DNA of 64,000 nucleotides from Deltaproteobacteria bacterium (GCA_016218765.1 JACRCZ010000149.1:1-64000); one strand, 5' to 3'. Positions 24,398 through 32,975 are shown, counted from the first letter of the stretch. Notes: generated by a model not told the origin, from the letters alone. Numbers and translations are program-made.

Positions 24398-25924
24398 GTG
24401 TCAACGCGGTTCTACGACGTGATCGTCCTGGGCGCGGAGCTCGGCCCGCTCCTCGCCGCCGCCATCCTCGCCAAGCGCGGCTTCCGCGTCCTCGTCCTCG
24501 GCTGCGGCACCCTCGACGACACCTACGAGGAAGACGGCGTGCGCCTCCCCCGCTGGCCGTCGTACTTCGGCGTCGGCGAAACCCCCATCGTCCGCCGCGT
24601 CTTCAGCGACATGGGCCTGTGGCAAATCGTCAAACGCAAGCTCCAGCCGCTCGATCCCTCCTACCAGGTCGTCCTGCCCCGCGCCCGCCTCGACGTCACC
24701 CGCGACCACGCCCGCACCATGGAGGAAGTCGCTCGCGAGTTCCCCGACGCCGCCGGCGCGGTCGAGGCGTTCTACGCCCGCGTCGGCTCCCTCGACTCCG
24801 CCCTCGACGCCTTCCTCACCGACGAGCTGCCGCTGCCGCCCGACGGGTTCTTCGAACGCCGCCGCTTCCAGCGCGCCGCCGTCCAGAACCCCTTCGGCCC
24901 CTACGGCGACGGCGCCGCCCTGTGGAGCGGCATCGCCGACGACCACCCGTTCCGCCTCGCCGTGCAGGCCCAGGTGCGCTGCGCCACCTGGGCCGACCCC
25001 GACGCCCTCGGCCCCCTCCAGATCGTCCGCCTCCACGCCGCATGGCGCAACCACGGCGCCGTGCCCGAAGGCGGCCTGGCCGGACTGCGCGCGTTCCTCC
25101 GCGAACGCATCGCCCTCCACGCCGGCGAAATCGCCCTCGAGGACGGCGCCGAGGAAATCCTCCTGCGCCGCGGCCGCGCCGTCGGCGTGCGCCGCCGCCG
25201 CGACGAGGAACCGACCGGCTGCCAGTACGTCGTCGCAGGTCTCGACCTCGAACGCCTCCTCGGCATGTTCGGCGAACGCGGCGTCCCGGAGGCGCTGGCC
25301 GAGACCGCGGCCGAGTGCCGCCCGCGCTACCGCCGCTTCACCTGCAACCTCGTCGTCCGCTCCGCCGTCGTCCCCGTCGGCATGGCCCGCCACATCTTCT
25401 TCGTCCCGGAGCCCGGCTTCCCCCCCATCGAGGACAACCTGCTCTTCGTCGAGGTCGGTCCGCTCGATGCCGAGCGCTCCGTCGTCTGCACCCAGGCCTT
25501 CGCTCTCGCCGATCGCGTCGCCTCCGACCCCCGCTACCTCGAGGATCTCGAGCGGCGCATCGTCTCCAGACTGGACTGGCTCTTCCCCTTCCTCGACCGC
25601 CACCTGCTGCGCGTCAGCTCGCCCTGGATCCTGCCCGAACCCCTCCGCGACGGAACACGCGTGCCCCCCGCCGAACGCGAGGCGCGGTCGCCCGCCCGCA
25701 TGCCCTGCGTCCCAGGCGTCCCCCACGGCTCCACGCTCGGCCTGACCTGCCTCTCCCACCGTCTCGCCGGCCGCCACCTCTACCTCACGGGCCGCAGCGT
25801 AATTCCCGGACTCGGCGACGAAGGAGTCTTCCTCTCCGCCTGGACCGTCGCCCGCATCATCACGCAGAAGGACCCGCGACGCGTCCGCCTGCGCCGCGAG
25901 CTGGGCTCGGTCATCGAGTCCTGA
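24398..25924 (+). CDS. FAD-dependent oxidoreductase, phytoene-dehydrogenase-like
   Basis: 508 residues. The N-terminal dinucleotide-binding region YDVIVLGAELGPLLAAAILAKRG has Glu in place of the usual middle Gly of GxGxxG, then RVLVLG. A C-terminal FAD-contact segment is present (GRHLYLTGRSVIPGLGDEGVFLSAWTVAR). It fits the NAD(P)/FAD-binding amine oxidase or phytoene desaturase superfamily; no carotenoid genes are near, so the substrate is unknown. The GTG start has GGGGAGACGA upstream. It lies 46 nt after purM and 13 nt before pgi. Confidence 0.75.
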   Translation: MSTRFYDVIVLGAELGPLLAAAILAKRGFRVLVLGCGTLDDTYEEDGVRLPRWPSYFGVGETPIVRRVFSDMGLWQIVKRKLQPLDPSYQVVLPRARLDVTRDHARTMEEVAREFPDAAGAVEAFYARVGSLDSALDAFLTDELPLPPDGFFERRRFQRAAVQNPFGPYGDGAALWSGIADDHPFRLAVQAQVRCATWADPDALGPLQIVRLHAAWRNHGAVPEGGLAGLRAFLRERIALHAGEIALEDGAEEILLRRGRAVGVRRRRDEEPTGCQYVVAGLDLERLLGMFGERGVPEALAETAAECRPRYRRFTCNLVVRSAVVPVGMARHIFFVPEPGFPPIEDNLLFVEVGPLDAERSVVCTQAFALADRVASDPRYLEDLERRIVSRLDWLFPFLDRHLLRVSSPWILPEPLRDGTRVPPAEREARSPARMPCVPGVPHGSTLGLTCLSHRLAGRHLYLTGRSVIPGLGDEGVFLSAWTVARIITQKDPRRVRLRRELGSVIES

Positions 25925-25937
25925 AAGGAGGCCGACC

Positions 25938-27437
25938 ATGCCCGAATCGTGGACCCTCGACGTGCGCAACGCCCTGGCCGACGTCATCGGCCCCCGCGGC
26001 ACCACCACCGCCACCCTCGCCGCCCTCGCACCCGCCGCCGAAGCCGCCGAACGCCGCCTCGACGAACGCCGCCGCGCCGGCGAGATCGGCTTCTCCGCCC
26101 TGCCCTTCGATCCCGCTCCCCTCGACGCCGTCGAGACCTTCGTCGCCGGCATCGACCGCCGCATCACCGATGTCCTCGTCGCCGGCATCGGCGGCTCGTC
26201 CCTCGGACCCCGCGCCCTCTGCCGCGCCCTCACCCACCGCTGGAACGAGCTTCTCCCCGCCGCGCAACGCCCGGGCCGGCGCCTGTGGTTCCTCGAAAAC
26301 GCCGACCCCGACACCGTCGCCGCCACCCTCGACGTCGTCGACCTCCGCCGCGCCCTCGTCGTCGTCATCACCAAGAGCGGCGGCACCGCCGAAACCCTCG
26401 CCCAATGGCTCGTCGCCTGGGAACGCATGGCCAAGGCCGTCGGCGCCCGCCAGGTCGCCTCGCGCTTCGTCTTCGTCACCGACCCGCAACGCGGCGTCCT
26501 GCGCCAGGTCGCCGCCGCACGAAACGTGGCGAGCTTCGCCGTGCCGCCCGACGTCGGCGGCCGCTTCTCCGTTTTCACCCCCGTCGGCCTCCTCCCCGCC
26601 GCCCTCGCCGGCATCGACGTCCGCAGCCTGATGTCCGGCGCCGCCGCCGCCGCGACCGCCTGCCGCCGCCCGGCCATGTCCGCCAACCCCGCACGCCTCC
26701 TCGCCGCCCTCCACGTCGCCGCCCTCCGCGCCGGCCGCCCCATCCACGTCCTCATGCCCTACGCCGACCGCCTGCGCGACGCCGCCGACTGGTTCCGGCA
26801 GCTCTGGGCCGAATCGCTCGGCAAGCGCGTCGACCGCTCCGGCGCCGTCGTCGAGGTCGGCCCGACCCCCGTCGCCGCCCTCGGAGCCGTCGATCAGCAC
26901 TCGCAGGTCCAGCTCTACGCCGAAGGCCCCCACGACAAGCTCATCACCTTCCTCGCCGTCCGCGACCCGGGCCCCGACGTCCGCATCCCGAAGCTCTTCG
27001 CACAACACCCCGAAACCGCCTACCTCGGCGGCGCCACCATCGGCGGCCTCCTCGACGCCGAACGCCGCGCCACCGCCGCCGCCCTCGCCCGCGCCGGCCG
27101 CCCCAACCTCACCATCACCCTCTCCGCCGTCACCCCGGCGACCATGGGCGCCCTGTTCCAGATCTTCGAGGAGACCACCGCGCTCGCCGGCACCATGATG
27201 GACATCGACCCGTTCGACCAGCCGGGCGTCGAGGAAGGCAAGAAGCTCACCTTCGGCCTCATGGGCCGCCCCGGATTCGAGGACCGCAAGACCGCCCTCG
27301 AACAGTGGGAGAAGAAGGAAGTCCCCGACGCGACCGTCGCCGTGGACCTCCCCGCCGCCCCCGCCCCAGGCCCCGCCGCACACGCCGGCACCAGGCTCAA
27401 CCTCCTCCGCTCCCGCCCTCGAAGGGGTTCCCGATGA
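25938..27437 (+). CDS. pgi: Glucose-6-phosphate isomerase
   Basis: 499 residues. It interconverts glucose 6-phosphate and fructose 6-phosphate. Motifs: VAGIGGSSLGPRAL, KSGGTAETLAQW, GGRFSVFTPVGLLPAA, and a late QHSQVQLYAEG with the catalytic region before it. A strong GAAAGGAGG precedes the ATG. The gene overlaps glmU by 4 nt, which couples the supply of fructose 6-phosphate with UDP-GlcNAc synthesis. Confidence 0.94.
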   Translation: MPESWTLDVRNALADVIGPRGTTTATLAALAPAAEAAERRLDERRRAGEIGFSALPFDPAPLDAVETFVAGIDRRITDVLVAGIGGSSLGPRALCRALTHRWNELLPAAQRPGRRLWFLENADPDTVAATLDVVDLRRALVVVITKSGGTAETLAQWLVAWERMAKAVGARQVASRFVFVTDPQRGVLRQVAAARNVASFAVPPDVGGRFSVFTPVGLLPAALAGIDVRSLMSGAAAAATACRRPAMSANPARLLAALHVAALRAGRPIHVLMPYADRLRDAADWFRQLWAESLGKRVDRSGAVVEVGPTPVAALGAVDQHSQVQLYAEGPHDKLITFLAVRDPGPDVRIPKLFAQHPETAYLGGATIGGLLDAERRATAAALARAGRPNLTITLSAVTPATMGALFQIFEETTALAGTMMDIDPFDQPGVEEGKKLTFGLMGRPGFEDRKTALEQWEKKEVPDATVAVDLPAAPAPGPAAHAGTRLNLLRSRPRRGSR

Positions 27438-28843
27438 ACGACCTCACCGTCGTCGTCCTCGCCGCCGGAAAAGGCACCCGCATGAAGTCCGCGACGCCGA
27501 AACTCCTCTTCGACGCCGCCGGAAGACCCCTCGGAACCTGGCCCGTCGGCGTCGCCCTCGCCCTGCACCCCGCCCGCGTCGTCGTCGTCGTGGGCCACGG
27601 CAGGGACGACCTGCAACAGGTCCTGCGCACACGCTTCCCCCACGCACCCCTCGCCTTCGCCCCACAGAAGGAACAGCTCGGCACCGGCCACGCCCTGCGC
27701 TGCGCCCTGCCCCTTGTCCCACGCTCCACTCGCCGCCTGCTCGTCCTGTGCGGCGATGCACCCCTCGTCACCCCCGCCCCCCTTCGCCGCCTCCTCGCCC
27801 GCGCCCGCGGGCGCACCCTGGCCATGTTCACGTCCGCGGTCACCGACCCCGCCATGTACGGCAGGGTGCTGCGCGACGAGCGCGGCCGCGTCACGCGCAT
27901 CGTCGAACACCGCGACGCCACGCCCGAGCTCCGCCTCGTCCGCGAGGTCAACCCGGGGGTGTACGTCTTCGACCCCGCCTTCCTGCGCAACGCCCTCCGC
28001 CGCCTCGGCCGCGGCAACGTCCAGGGCGAGTTCTACCTCACCGACGTCGTCGAGCTCGCCGCCCGCACCGCGAACGGCGTCGCCGACCTGCCCGTGCCCT
28101 TCGACGACCTGCGCGGCGTCAACAACCGCGCCGAGCTGGCCGAAGCCGAGGCGACGCTCCTGGAGCGCATCCGCCGCGACTGGATGGTCGCCGGCGTCAC
28201 GATCCGCGCGCCGCAGACCGTCCGCATCGAGGCCGACGTCCGCCTCGCACCCGACGTCGAGCTCGGCCCCGGCGTGCAGCTCCTCGGCCGCACCACCGTC
28301 GCCCGCGGCACGACGATCGGCGCCGGCTGCGTCCTGCGCGATGTCGCCGTCGCCCGCAACGCCGTCCTGCGGCCCTTCGTCGTCGCCACGGAAAGCTCGA
28401 TCGGGCCCGGAGCCCAGGTCGGTCCCTTCGCCCATCTCCGCCCGAAGTCGACGATCGGTCGCGAAGCCCATGTCGGCAACTTCGTCGAGACCAAGAACAC
28501 GGTCATGCACCCCGGCGCCAAGGCCAACCACCTGGCCTACGTCGGGGACGGCGACATCGGCCGCAGGACCAACGTCGGCGCCGGCACCATTTTCTGCAAC
28601 TACGACGGCTTCGGGAAGTGGCGCACCGTCCTGGGGGAGGACGTGTTCGTCGGCTCCGACAGCCAGCTCGTCGCCCCCGTCACCGTCGGCGACGGCGCCT
28701 ACGTCGCCTCGGGCTCGACCATCGTCGAGGACGTCCCCCCCGGCGCCCTCGCCGTCGCCCGCGGCCGCCAGGTCGTCAAGCCCGGGTACGCGAAAAGACT
28801 CCGCGCCAGACTCGCCGCCCGCAAGTCCCGCCAGCACAACTAG
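27434..28843 (+). CDS. glmU: Bifunctional GlmU: GlcNAc-1-P uridylyltransferase / GlcN-1-P acetyltransferase
   Basis: 469 residues, full length. The N-terminal pyrophosphorylase has LAAGKGTRMKS (residues 9-19), QLGTGHA and CGDAPL; the C-terminal left-handed beta-helix has hexapeptide repeats ending PKSTIGREAHVGNFVETKNT, NHLAYVGDGDIG, and YDGFGKWRT. It makes UDP-GlcNAc for peptidoglycan and LPS. The ATGA overlap with pgi implies coupled translation. Confidence 0.95.
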   Translation: MNDLTVVVLAAGKGTRMKSATPKLLFDAAGRPLGTWPVGVALALHPARVVVVVGHGRDDLQQVLRTRFPHAPLAFAPQKEQLGTGHALRCALPLVPRSTRRLLVLCGDAPLVTPAPLRRLLARARGRTLAMFTSAVTDPAMYGRVLRDERGRVTRIVEHRDATPELRLVREVNPGVYVFDPAFLRNALRRLGRGNVQGEFYLTDVVELAARTANGVADLPVPFDDLRGVNNRAELAEAEATLLERIRRDWMVAGVTIRAPQTVRIEADVRLAPDVELGPGVQLLGRTTVARGTTIGAGCVLRDVAVARNAVLRPFVVATESSIGPGAQVGPFAHLRPKSTIGREAHVGNFVETKNTVMHPGAKANHLAYVGDGDIGRRTNVGAGTIFCNYDGFGKWRTVLGEDVFVGSDSQLVAPVTVGDGAYVASGSTIVEDVPPGALAVARGRQVVKPGYAKRLRARLAARKSRQHN

Positions 28844-28856
28844 CCCGCCCCGTTCC

Positions 28857-28885
28857 TTGACCCCGCCGCTCTCGACCCGCACCAT
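28857..28885 (+). promoter_or_regulatory. Putative leaderless promoter of the metalloprotease-like lipoprotein
   Basis: TTGACC, 17 bp, CACCAT, 6 nt, ATG at 28892; the -35 starts 35 nt before the start codon. Confidence 0.42.
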
Positions 28886-28891
28886 CCCCCC

Positions 28892-30244
28892 ATGATTCGC
28901 ACCTGCGCCGCCCTCGCCGTCGCTGCCCCCGTTCTCCTCCTCCACGCCTGCCGCCCCCCGTCCGCCCCCACCGCGCCCGACGACCCGGACCCCGATGGCG
29001 ACATGCCCCTCGCCTGCTCCACCGCCGTCCCCTGCCCCACGCCCTTCCATTGCATCGACGGCACCTGCGAAGCCGCCCCGTGCAGCCACGAGGAGTTCTG
29101 GCCGCTCGCGCGGGCTTCCTCTCGCCTCCCGCTGCTCGTCCACTACCGCGATGCGTCCGAGACCGCGATGGCCGACGAAGTCCTGTCCCGCCTCGAGGAG
29201 TACTGGGACGTCGAAGTCCACACGCTCGGCTTCGAGCCGCCTCTCCCCGACGGCGCACGCTGCGGCCCCGACGACTCGTTCGACGTCTTCCTCTGGCGCG
29301 GCTACGAAGGCGGAGACGTCGAGTCCCTCGGCGACGAGCCCTCCACCTCCTGGGACGACACGCCGGCGTACCTGACCCTCGACCCGTGGGGACCGTACGG
29401 CGGCGAGCACCTCGACTCGACGCTGGCGCACGAGCTGAACCACGCCCTCCAGGCGGTCCACGACTGGAACGAGACCCCGATCTTCTTCGAGATGACCGCG
29501 CAGTTCATCGAGGAAGTCGTCGTGCCGGACGACGACGCCTGGAAGGAGTACCTCTTCGACTACCAGGCCCATCCCGATTGGGCGTTCGACTTCGACGACG
29601 ACTACGAGACCTACTACTTCTACGGCGCCGGCCTCTACTTCCTCTACCTGCGCCAGGCCGTCTTCGACGGCGACGCGGCCTTCCTCTCCGCGCTCTGGCG
29701 CGCCTGCCGCAACCCCCCAGGCACCAACGAGCCGGACTTCGAGGACGCGCTGGACGTCGTCCTGGCGCCGCACGGCCGCACGTTCCTCGAGTCGCTCGTC
29801 GAGTTCACGCGCTGGCGCTGGTACACCGCCGGGCGCGACGACGGCCGCCACTTCCCCGACGGCGCGTCCTTCCCCGCCGAGGCCATGGTCCCCGTCGAGC
29901 GGCGGCTCGCCGCGTCGCCGCAGACCGTGTTCGTCGAGCCCGGTCCGATGATGCTCGGCGCCGTGTTCCTCGAGCTCGCGCGCGAAGCCGACGCTCCCGG
30001 ATCGCTTGCGGTCGATCTCAAGGCCGGCCCCGGCGTCCGCTGGTCGGTCCAGGCCGTCCCGGGCCTGGCGCCGGATTCCGACGGCGACCTGCTGGACGTC
30101 TCGGCCGGCCCCGCCATCCTGCGCTTCGGTGCCCTCCCCTCCCGGACCCTCGTCGTCCTGGCCCTCCCCACCGGCCCCGACGACCCCGACGACCGCTCAC
30201 CGCAGCGCTTCCCCTTCACCCTGACCCTCTCCCCCGCCCCGTAA
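28892..30244 (+). CDS. Lipoprotein with HExxH zinc metalloprotease motif
   Basis: 450 residues. A lipobox HAC (about residue 20) is followed by a Pro/Asp linker and two Cys-rich turns, then a domain with LAHELNHALQAV (HExxH) and a downstream FFEMTAQFIEE that could give the third ligand, as in gluzincins. Asp- and Tyr-rich stretches (FDFDDDYETYYFY) follow. The C-terminal about 100 residues look like a beta-sandwich. Proteolytic activity is inference. No Shine-Dalgarno is seen; the start is backed by a TTGACC 35 nt upstream. It converges with the DUF6132 gene. Confidence 0.8.
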   Translation: MIRTCAALAVAAPVLLLHACRPPSAPTAPDDPDPDGDMPLACSTAVPCPTPFHCIDGTCEAAPCSHEEFWPLARASSRLPLLVHYRDASETAMADEVLSRLEEYWDVEVHTLGFEPPLPDGARCGPDDSFDVFLWRGYEGGDVESLGDEPSTSWDDTPAYLTLDPWGPYGGEHLDSTLAHELNHALQAVHDWNETPIFFEMTAQFIEEVVVPDDDAWKEYLFDYQAHPDWAFDFDDDYETYYFYGAGLYFLYLRQAVFDGDAAFLSALWRACRNPPGTNEPDFEDALDVVLAPHGRTFLESLVEFTRWRWYTAGRDDGRHFPDGASFPAEAMVPVERRLAASPQTVFVEPGPMMLGAVFLELAREADAPGSLAVDLKAGPGVRWSVQAVPGLAPDSDGDLLDVSAGPAILRFGALPSRTLVVLALPTGPDDPDDRSPQRFPFTLTLSPAP

Positions 30245-30249
30245 CGCCC

Positions 30250-30299
30250 GCCGACCGTCGACCGCCGACCCCCGGACCCCCGTCCGCCCCCGCCCCGTC
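30250..30299 (+). repeat. Stutter repeat between convergent genes (CGACCGTCGACC words)
   Basis: CCGACCG/TCGACCG words and C-runs fill the gap between convergent stops at 30244 and 30300. Same word class as at 22231 and in the metG linker. Confidence 0.62.
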
Positions 30300-30506
30300 C
30301 TACGACCCGCCCAGGAGCGCGCCGAAGATGGCGCCGTAGGTCGACGAGATCCACGGGTTCGACGTGATCGGACAACCCCCGGTCGAGCATCCCACCAGCT
30401 TGTAGTAGGCGAAACCCAGCACTCCGCCGACCACCGCCCCGATCGCGATTCCCATCATCCGCCTCCGCCGCGGACTCCACGCCCGCCAGCTCTCTCGAAA
30501 GCCCAT
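30300..30506 (-). CDS. DUF6132 family small membrane protein
   Basis: 68 residues with two hydrophobic segments around a Cys-rich turn: AYYKLVGCSTGGCPITSNP, then a second helix. DUF6132 proteins have this C-x4-C-x-I-T-S-N core. They are often beside thioredoxin or rhodanese genes; here it is directly downstream of a thioredoxin-thioredoxin reductase fusion, so a role in periplasmic or membrane thiol chemistry is likely, not shown. Confidence 0.85.
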   Translation of the reverse strand: MGFRESWRAWSPRRRRMMGIAIGAVVGGVLGFAYYKLVGCSTGGCPITSNPWISSTYGAIFGALLGGS

Positions 30507-30521
30507 CGCCCACCTCTCCGC

Positions 30522-31811
30522 CTACGCGCCCAGCTCGCGCGCGATCGCCATCGCCGCGATCGTGCCGTCCGAGACCGCCGTCGTCATCTGCCGGAACGGC
30601 TTGCTCCGCACGTCGCCGGCCGCGAACACGTCCGGCACGCTCGTCCGCATGTCCGCCTGCACCCGCACGTAGCCCCACTCGTCCCGCTCGAACGCACCGT
30701 CGAACGCCTCGAGGTTCGGCTGCATCCCGGCGAAGACGAAGACCCCGTCGCACGCGATCCGCTTCCGCTCGCCCGTGCGCAGGTCCTCCACGACCACTTC
30801 CCCCACCGTGCCGCCCCGCGCCACGAACTCCCGCGGCTCGTGCTGGAACAGGAACTCGATCTTCGGGTTCGCGAACGCCGCCTCCTGCGCCGCACGGTTG
30901 GCCTGCAGCTTGTCGAACTGGTGCACCACGGTGATGCGCGAGGCGAACCGCGCGATGAACAGCGACTCCTCGATCGCGGAGTTGCCGCCGCCGATCACCA
31001 CCACGTGCTTGTCCGGGTAGTACTTGGCGTCGCACGTCGCGCAGTAGGACACCCCGCGCCCCCGGTACTCGCGCTCGCCGCCGACCTCGAGCGGCCGCGG
31101 GGACGACCCCGTGGCCACCACGATCTTGCGCGCCCGGATCGTCTCCACGCCGTCGACCTCGACCTCGCGCGCGAAGAGATCGACCCGCGTCAGATCCGCC
31201 GCCGAACGGAACTCCACCCCCGCCCGCCGCGCCTGCTCCGACATGGCGTGCGCCAACGCGTAGCCCGGTTGGGGCTCGACGAATCCGGGGAAATTCGACA
31301 CCTGGTGCGTCAGCGCCAGATTGCCCCCGGGCAACGCACGGTCAATCGCAATCGTCCGCAGCCGCGCCTGCGCCGCGTAGATCCCAGCCGTCAGACCCGC
31401 CGGCCCCGCGCCCACGATCAACACGTCGCACTCCGTGGACCGGCGCGCGATGCGCGCCCCGAGCACCGCGGCACGCTCCGGCGGCAACAAATCCCGCAGG
31501 TTGCGCTCGAGCTCCGCCCGCTTGATCGGCCCCGTGAGCCGATCGCCGACCGGCCGGCCATCACGGTAGAACAACAGCGTCGGCGACGACGTCACCCCGA
31601 GCTGCTCCGCCAGCGCACGGTTGCCCTGCCGGAAGATCTTCACGAAGCGCACGTCCCCGCCGTAGACCTCCGCCAGCGACTCGAACTTCGCCGCCAGCGC
31701 CTCGCACGGCGGACACTCCGTCGAGTAGAAATCGACCACCACCGGCCCCTCGGCCCGCAGCACGACCTCCGCGAAGCGATCGGCCTCGATGTGCAGGATC
31801 CGCTCCGTCAT
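30522..31811 (-). CDS. Thioredoxin-thioredoxin reductase fusion
   Basis: 429 residues. Residues 1-110 are a thioredoxin fold with active site C33-P-P-C36 (ECPPCEAL) and the cis-Pro in SSPTLLF. From residue about 128 a complete low-Mr thioredoxin reductase follows: FAD-binding LIVGAGPAGL, redox motif C257-A-T-C260, NADPH-binding GGGNSAIEE and the closing GDVRSKPFRQ. The order is reverse to the TrxR-Trx fusion of Mycobacterium leprae. CPPC in place of CGPC shifts the redox potential and reactivity. It lies 4 nt after the ArsM-like gene, so it probably supplies reducing equivalents to it. Confidence 0.92.
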   Translation of the reverse strand: MTERILHIEADRFAEVVLRAEGPVVVDFYSTECPPCEALAAKFESLAEVYGGDVRFVKIFRQGNRALAEQLGVTSSPTLLFYRDGRPVGDRLTGPIKRAELERNLRDLLPPERAAVLGARIARRSTECDVLIVGAGPAGLTAGIYAAQARLRTIAIDRALPGGNLALTHQVSNFPGFVEPQPGYALAHAMSEQARRAGVEFRSAADLTRVDLFAREVEVDGVETIRARKIVVATGSSPRPLEVGGEREYRGRGVSYCATCDAKYYPDKHVVVIGGGNSAIEESLFIARFASRITVVHQFDKLQANRAAQEAAFANPKIEFLFQHEPREFVARGGTVGEVVVEDLRTGERKRIACDGVFVFAGMQPNLEAFDGAFERDEWGYVRVQADMRTSVPDVFAAGDVRSKPFRQMTTAVSDGTIAAMAIARELGA

Positions 31812-31815
31812 CGCC

Positions 31816-32481
31816 TCACTCCTCTCCCTTCCGCCCGCCCCCGCCGGGCTTCGTCCCGGCCAGCGTCATGCTCGCGATCCGGATCCCCCCACGCTCGTAC
31901 GGCGCGCTCTCCTCGAGCACCTCGAGCCCCGCCAGCCCGGCGGCGCGCACCGCCGCCAGAGTCACCTCGCGCCGCACCGCCCCCGCCCAGCACTCGGCCA
32001 CCGCCCGGGGATCGCTGCGGAGCTCCTCCGGCACGTCCGCCAGGGCGTGGATGTCGCTCACCACGAACCGACCGCCGGGCCGCAGCACGCGGGCGATCTC
32101 CGCCCACACCGCGCCCTTGTCGGCCGCGTGGTTGATCGCGCAGTCGGACACGACCACGTCCACCGACGCGTCCGGCAAGGGGATGCGCTCGAGCGGCGAC
32201 TTGAGGAAGCCGACGTTGCGCACGCCGAGCCGCTCGGCGTCGCGACGGGCGCGCTCCAGCATCCCGTCGGAGACGTCCACGCCCCAGCAGAAGCCGGAGG
32301 GGCCCACGGCGGCCGCGAGACGCAGCACGTCCCCGCCCCGACCGCTGCCCAGGTCCAGGCACGTCTCGCCCGGCCGGGCGCACGCGCGCCCGGCGGCGCC
32401 GCCGCACGACAGGTCGGAGGAGGACTCGGCCAGCTCCCCGTACCGCCTCCCGATGGCCTTCGCCCGCTCGTCGTCCGCCAT
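31816..32481 (-). CDS. ArsM-like SAM-dependent methyltransferase (arsenite methyltransferase candidate)
   Basis: 221 residues. Motif I is CLDLGSGRGGDVLRLA, and downstream VLRPGGRF follows the usual pattern. The segment SDCAINHAADKGAVWAEIARVLRPGG, here from residue 112, and ECWAGAV match arsenite methyltransferases; Cys114 and Cys164 are 50 residues apart, the same as C174 and C224 of the algal CmArsM. A third Cys (C26 in LSCGG) is near the N-terminal site. ArsM needs thioredoxin-type reduction, and a Trx-TrxR fusion is the next gene. No other ars gene is present, so the substrate is still open. Starts 5 nt after the MarR stop. Confidence 0.75.
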   Translation of the reverse strand: MADDERAKAIGRRYGELAESSSDLSCGGAAGRACARPGETCLDLGSGRGGDVLRLAAAVGPSGFCWGVDVSDGMLERARRDAERLGVRNVGFLKSPLERIPLPDASVDVVVSDCAINHAADKGAVWAEIARVLRPGGRFVVSDIHALADVPEELRSDPRAVAECWAGAVRREVTLAAVRAAGLAGLEVLEESAPYERGGIRIASMTLAGTKPGGGGRKGEE

Positions 32482-32486
32482 GCGCC

Positions 32487-32939
32487 TCACCCGACCTCGA
32501 TCGTCGCCAGCAGCGTGCGCAGCCCGCCCACCACCAGCGCGTGGTCGGCGGCCGACAGCTTCCCGCGCAGCACGTCGTCGCAGCGGCACACCAGTCGCTC
32601 GATCCGCCGGCGCACCACGCGGCCCCGCGCCGAGAGCGTGAGCAGGAGCACGCGACGGTCCCCCGCGCCGGCCGCACGCTGCAGGAAGCCGAGACGCACC
32701 AGCTCGTCGATGACCCTGCCGCCGCGCGACGGCGAGACGCCCACGCGCCGGCACAGCTCGCCCGTCACGACCGCCTCGCCCGCCGGCATCGCCGACAGCA
32801 CCGCGTACTGCGCCTCGCTCAGCCCCGCCTGCTCGCGGATCTCGCCCTCCTTCGCCTCGCAGAACGAGCGCACCCGCCGCACGAGCGTCATCAGCGACTC
32901 CGTCCCGGCCTGTTCGTTGCCTGTCGCATTAGTTGCCAT
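32487..32939 (-). CDS. MarR family transcriptional regulator
   Basis: 150 residues, winged helix of MarR type: LSEAQYAVLSAMPAGEAVVTGELCRRVGVSPSRGGRVIDELVRLGFLQR and the wing AGDRRVLLLTLSARG. The CEA and CRR/CRCD cysteines could sense thiol stress or metalloids. First gene of an operon with the ArsM-like enzyme, the Trx-TrxR fusion and DUF6132. A perfect palindrome covers its start codon, so it most likely represses its own operon. The ATG at 32939 is in the palindrome. Confidence 0.9.
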   Translation of the reverse strand: MATNATGNEQAGTESLMTLVRRVRSFCEAKEGEIREQAGLSEAQYAVLSAMPAGEAVVTGELCRRVGVSPSRGGRVIDELVRLGFLQRAAGAGDRRVLLLTLSARGRVVRRRIERLVCRCDDVLRGKLSAADHALVVGGLRTLLATIEVG

Positions 32940-32949
32940 CAGCAACTAA
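32929..32949. promoter_or_regulatory. MarR operator palindrome over the start codon
   Basis: Perfect 8-bp arms TTAGTTGC (32929-32936) and GCAACTAA (32942-32949) with a 5-nt spacer that contains the ATG (complement of 32937-32939). Arms like this are typical of MarR-family operators. Confidence 0.8.
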
Positions 32950-32975
32950 CTATCCCGTCCGGCGCCCGCTGTCAA
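32947..32975 (-). promoter_or_regulatory. Promoter of the MarR-ArsM-Trx/TrxR operon
   Basis: On the minus strand TTGACA (32975-32970) and an AT-rich -10-like GATAGTTA (32954-32947) next to the operator. The ATG at 32939 follows 7 nt later, which predicts a leaderless transcript. The -10 is weak. Confidence 0.55.
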
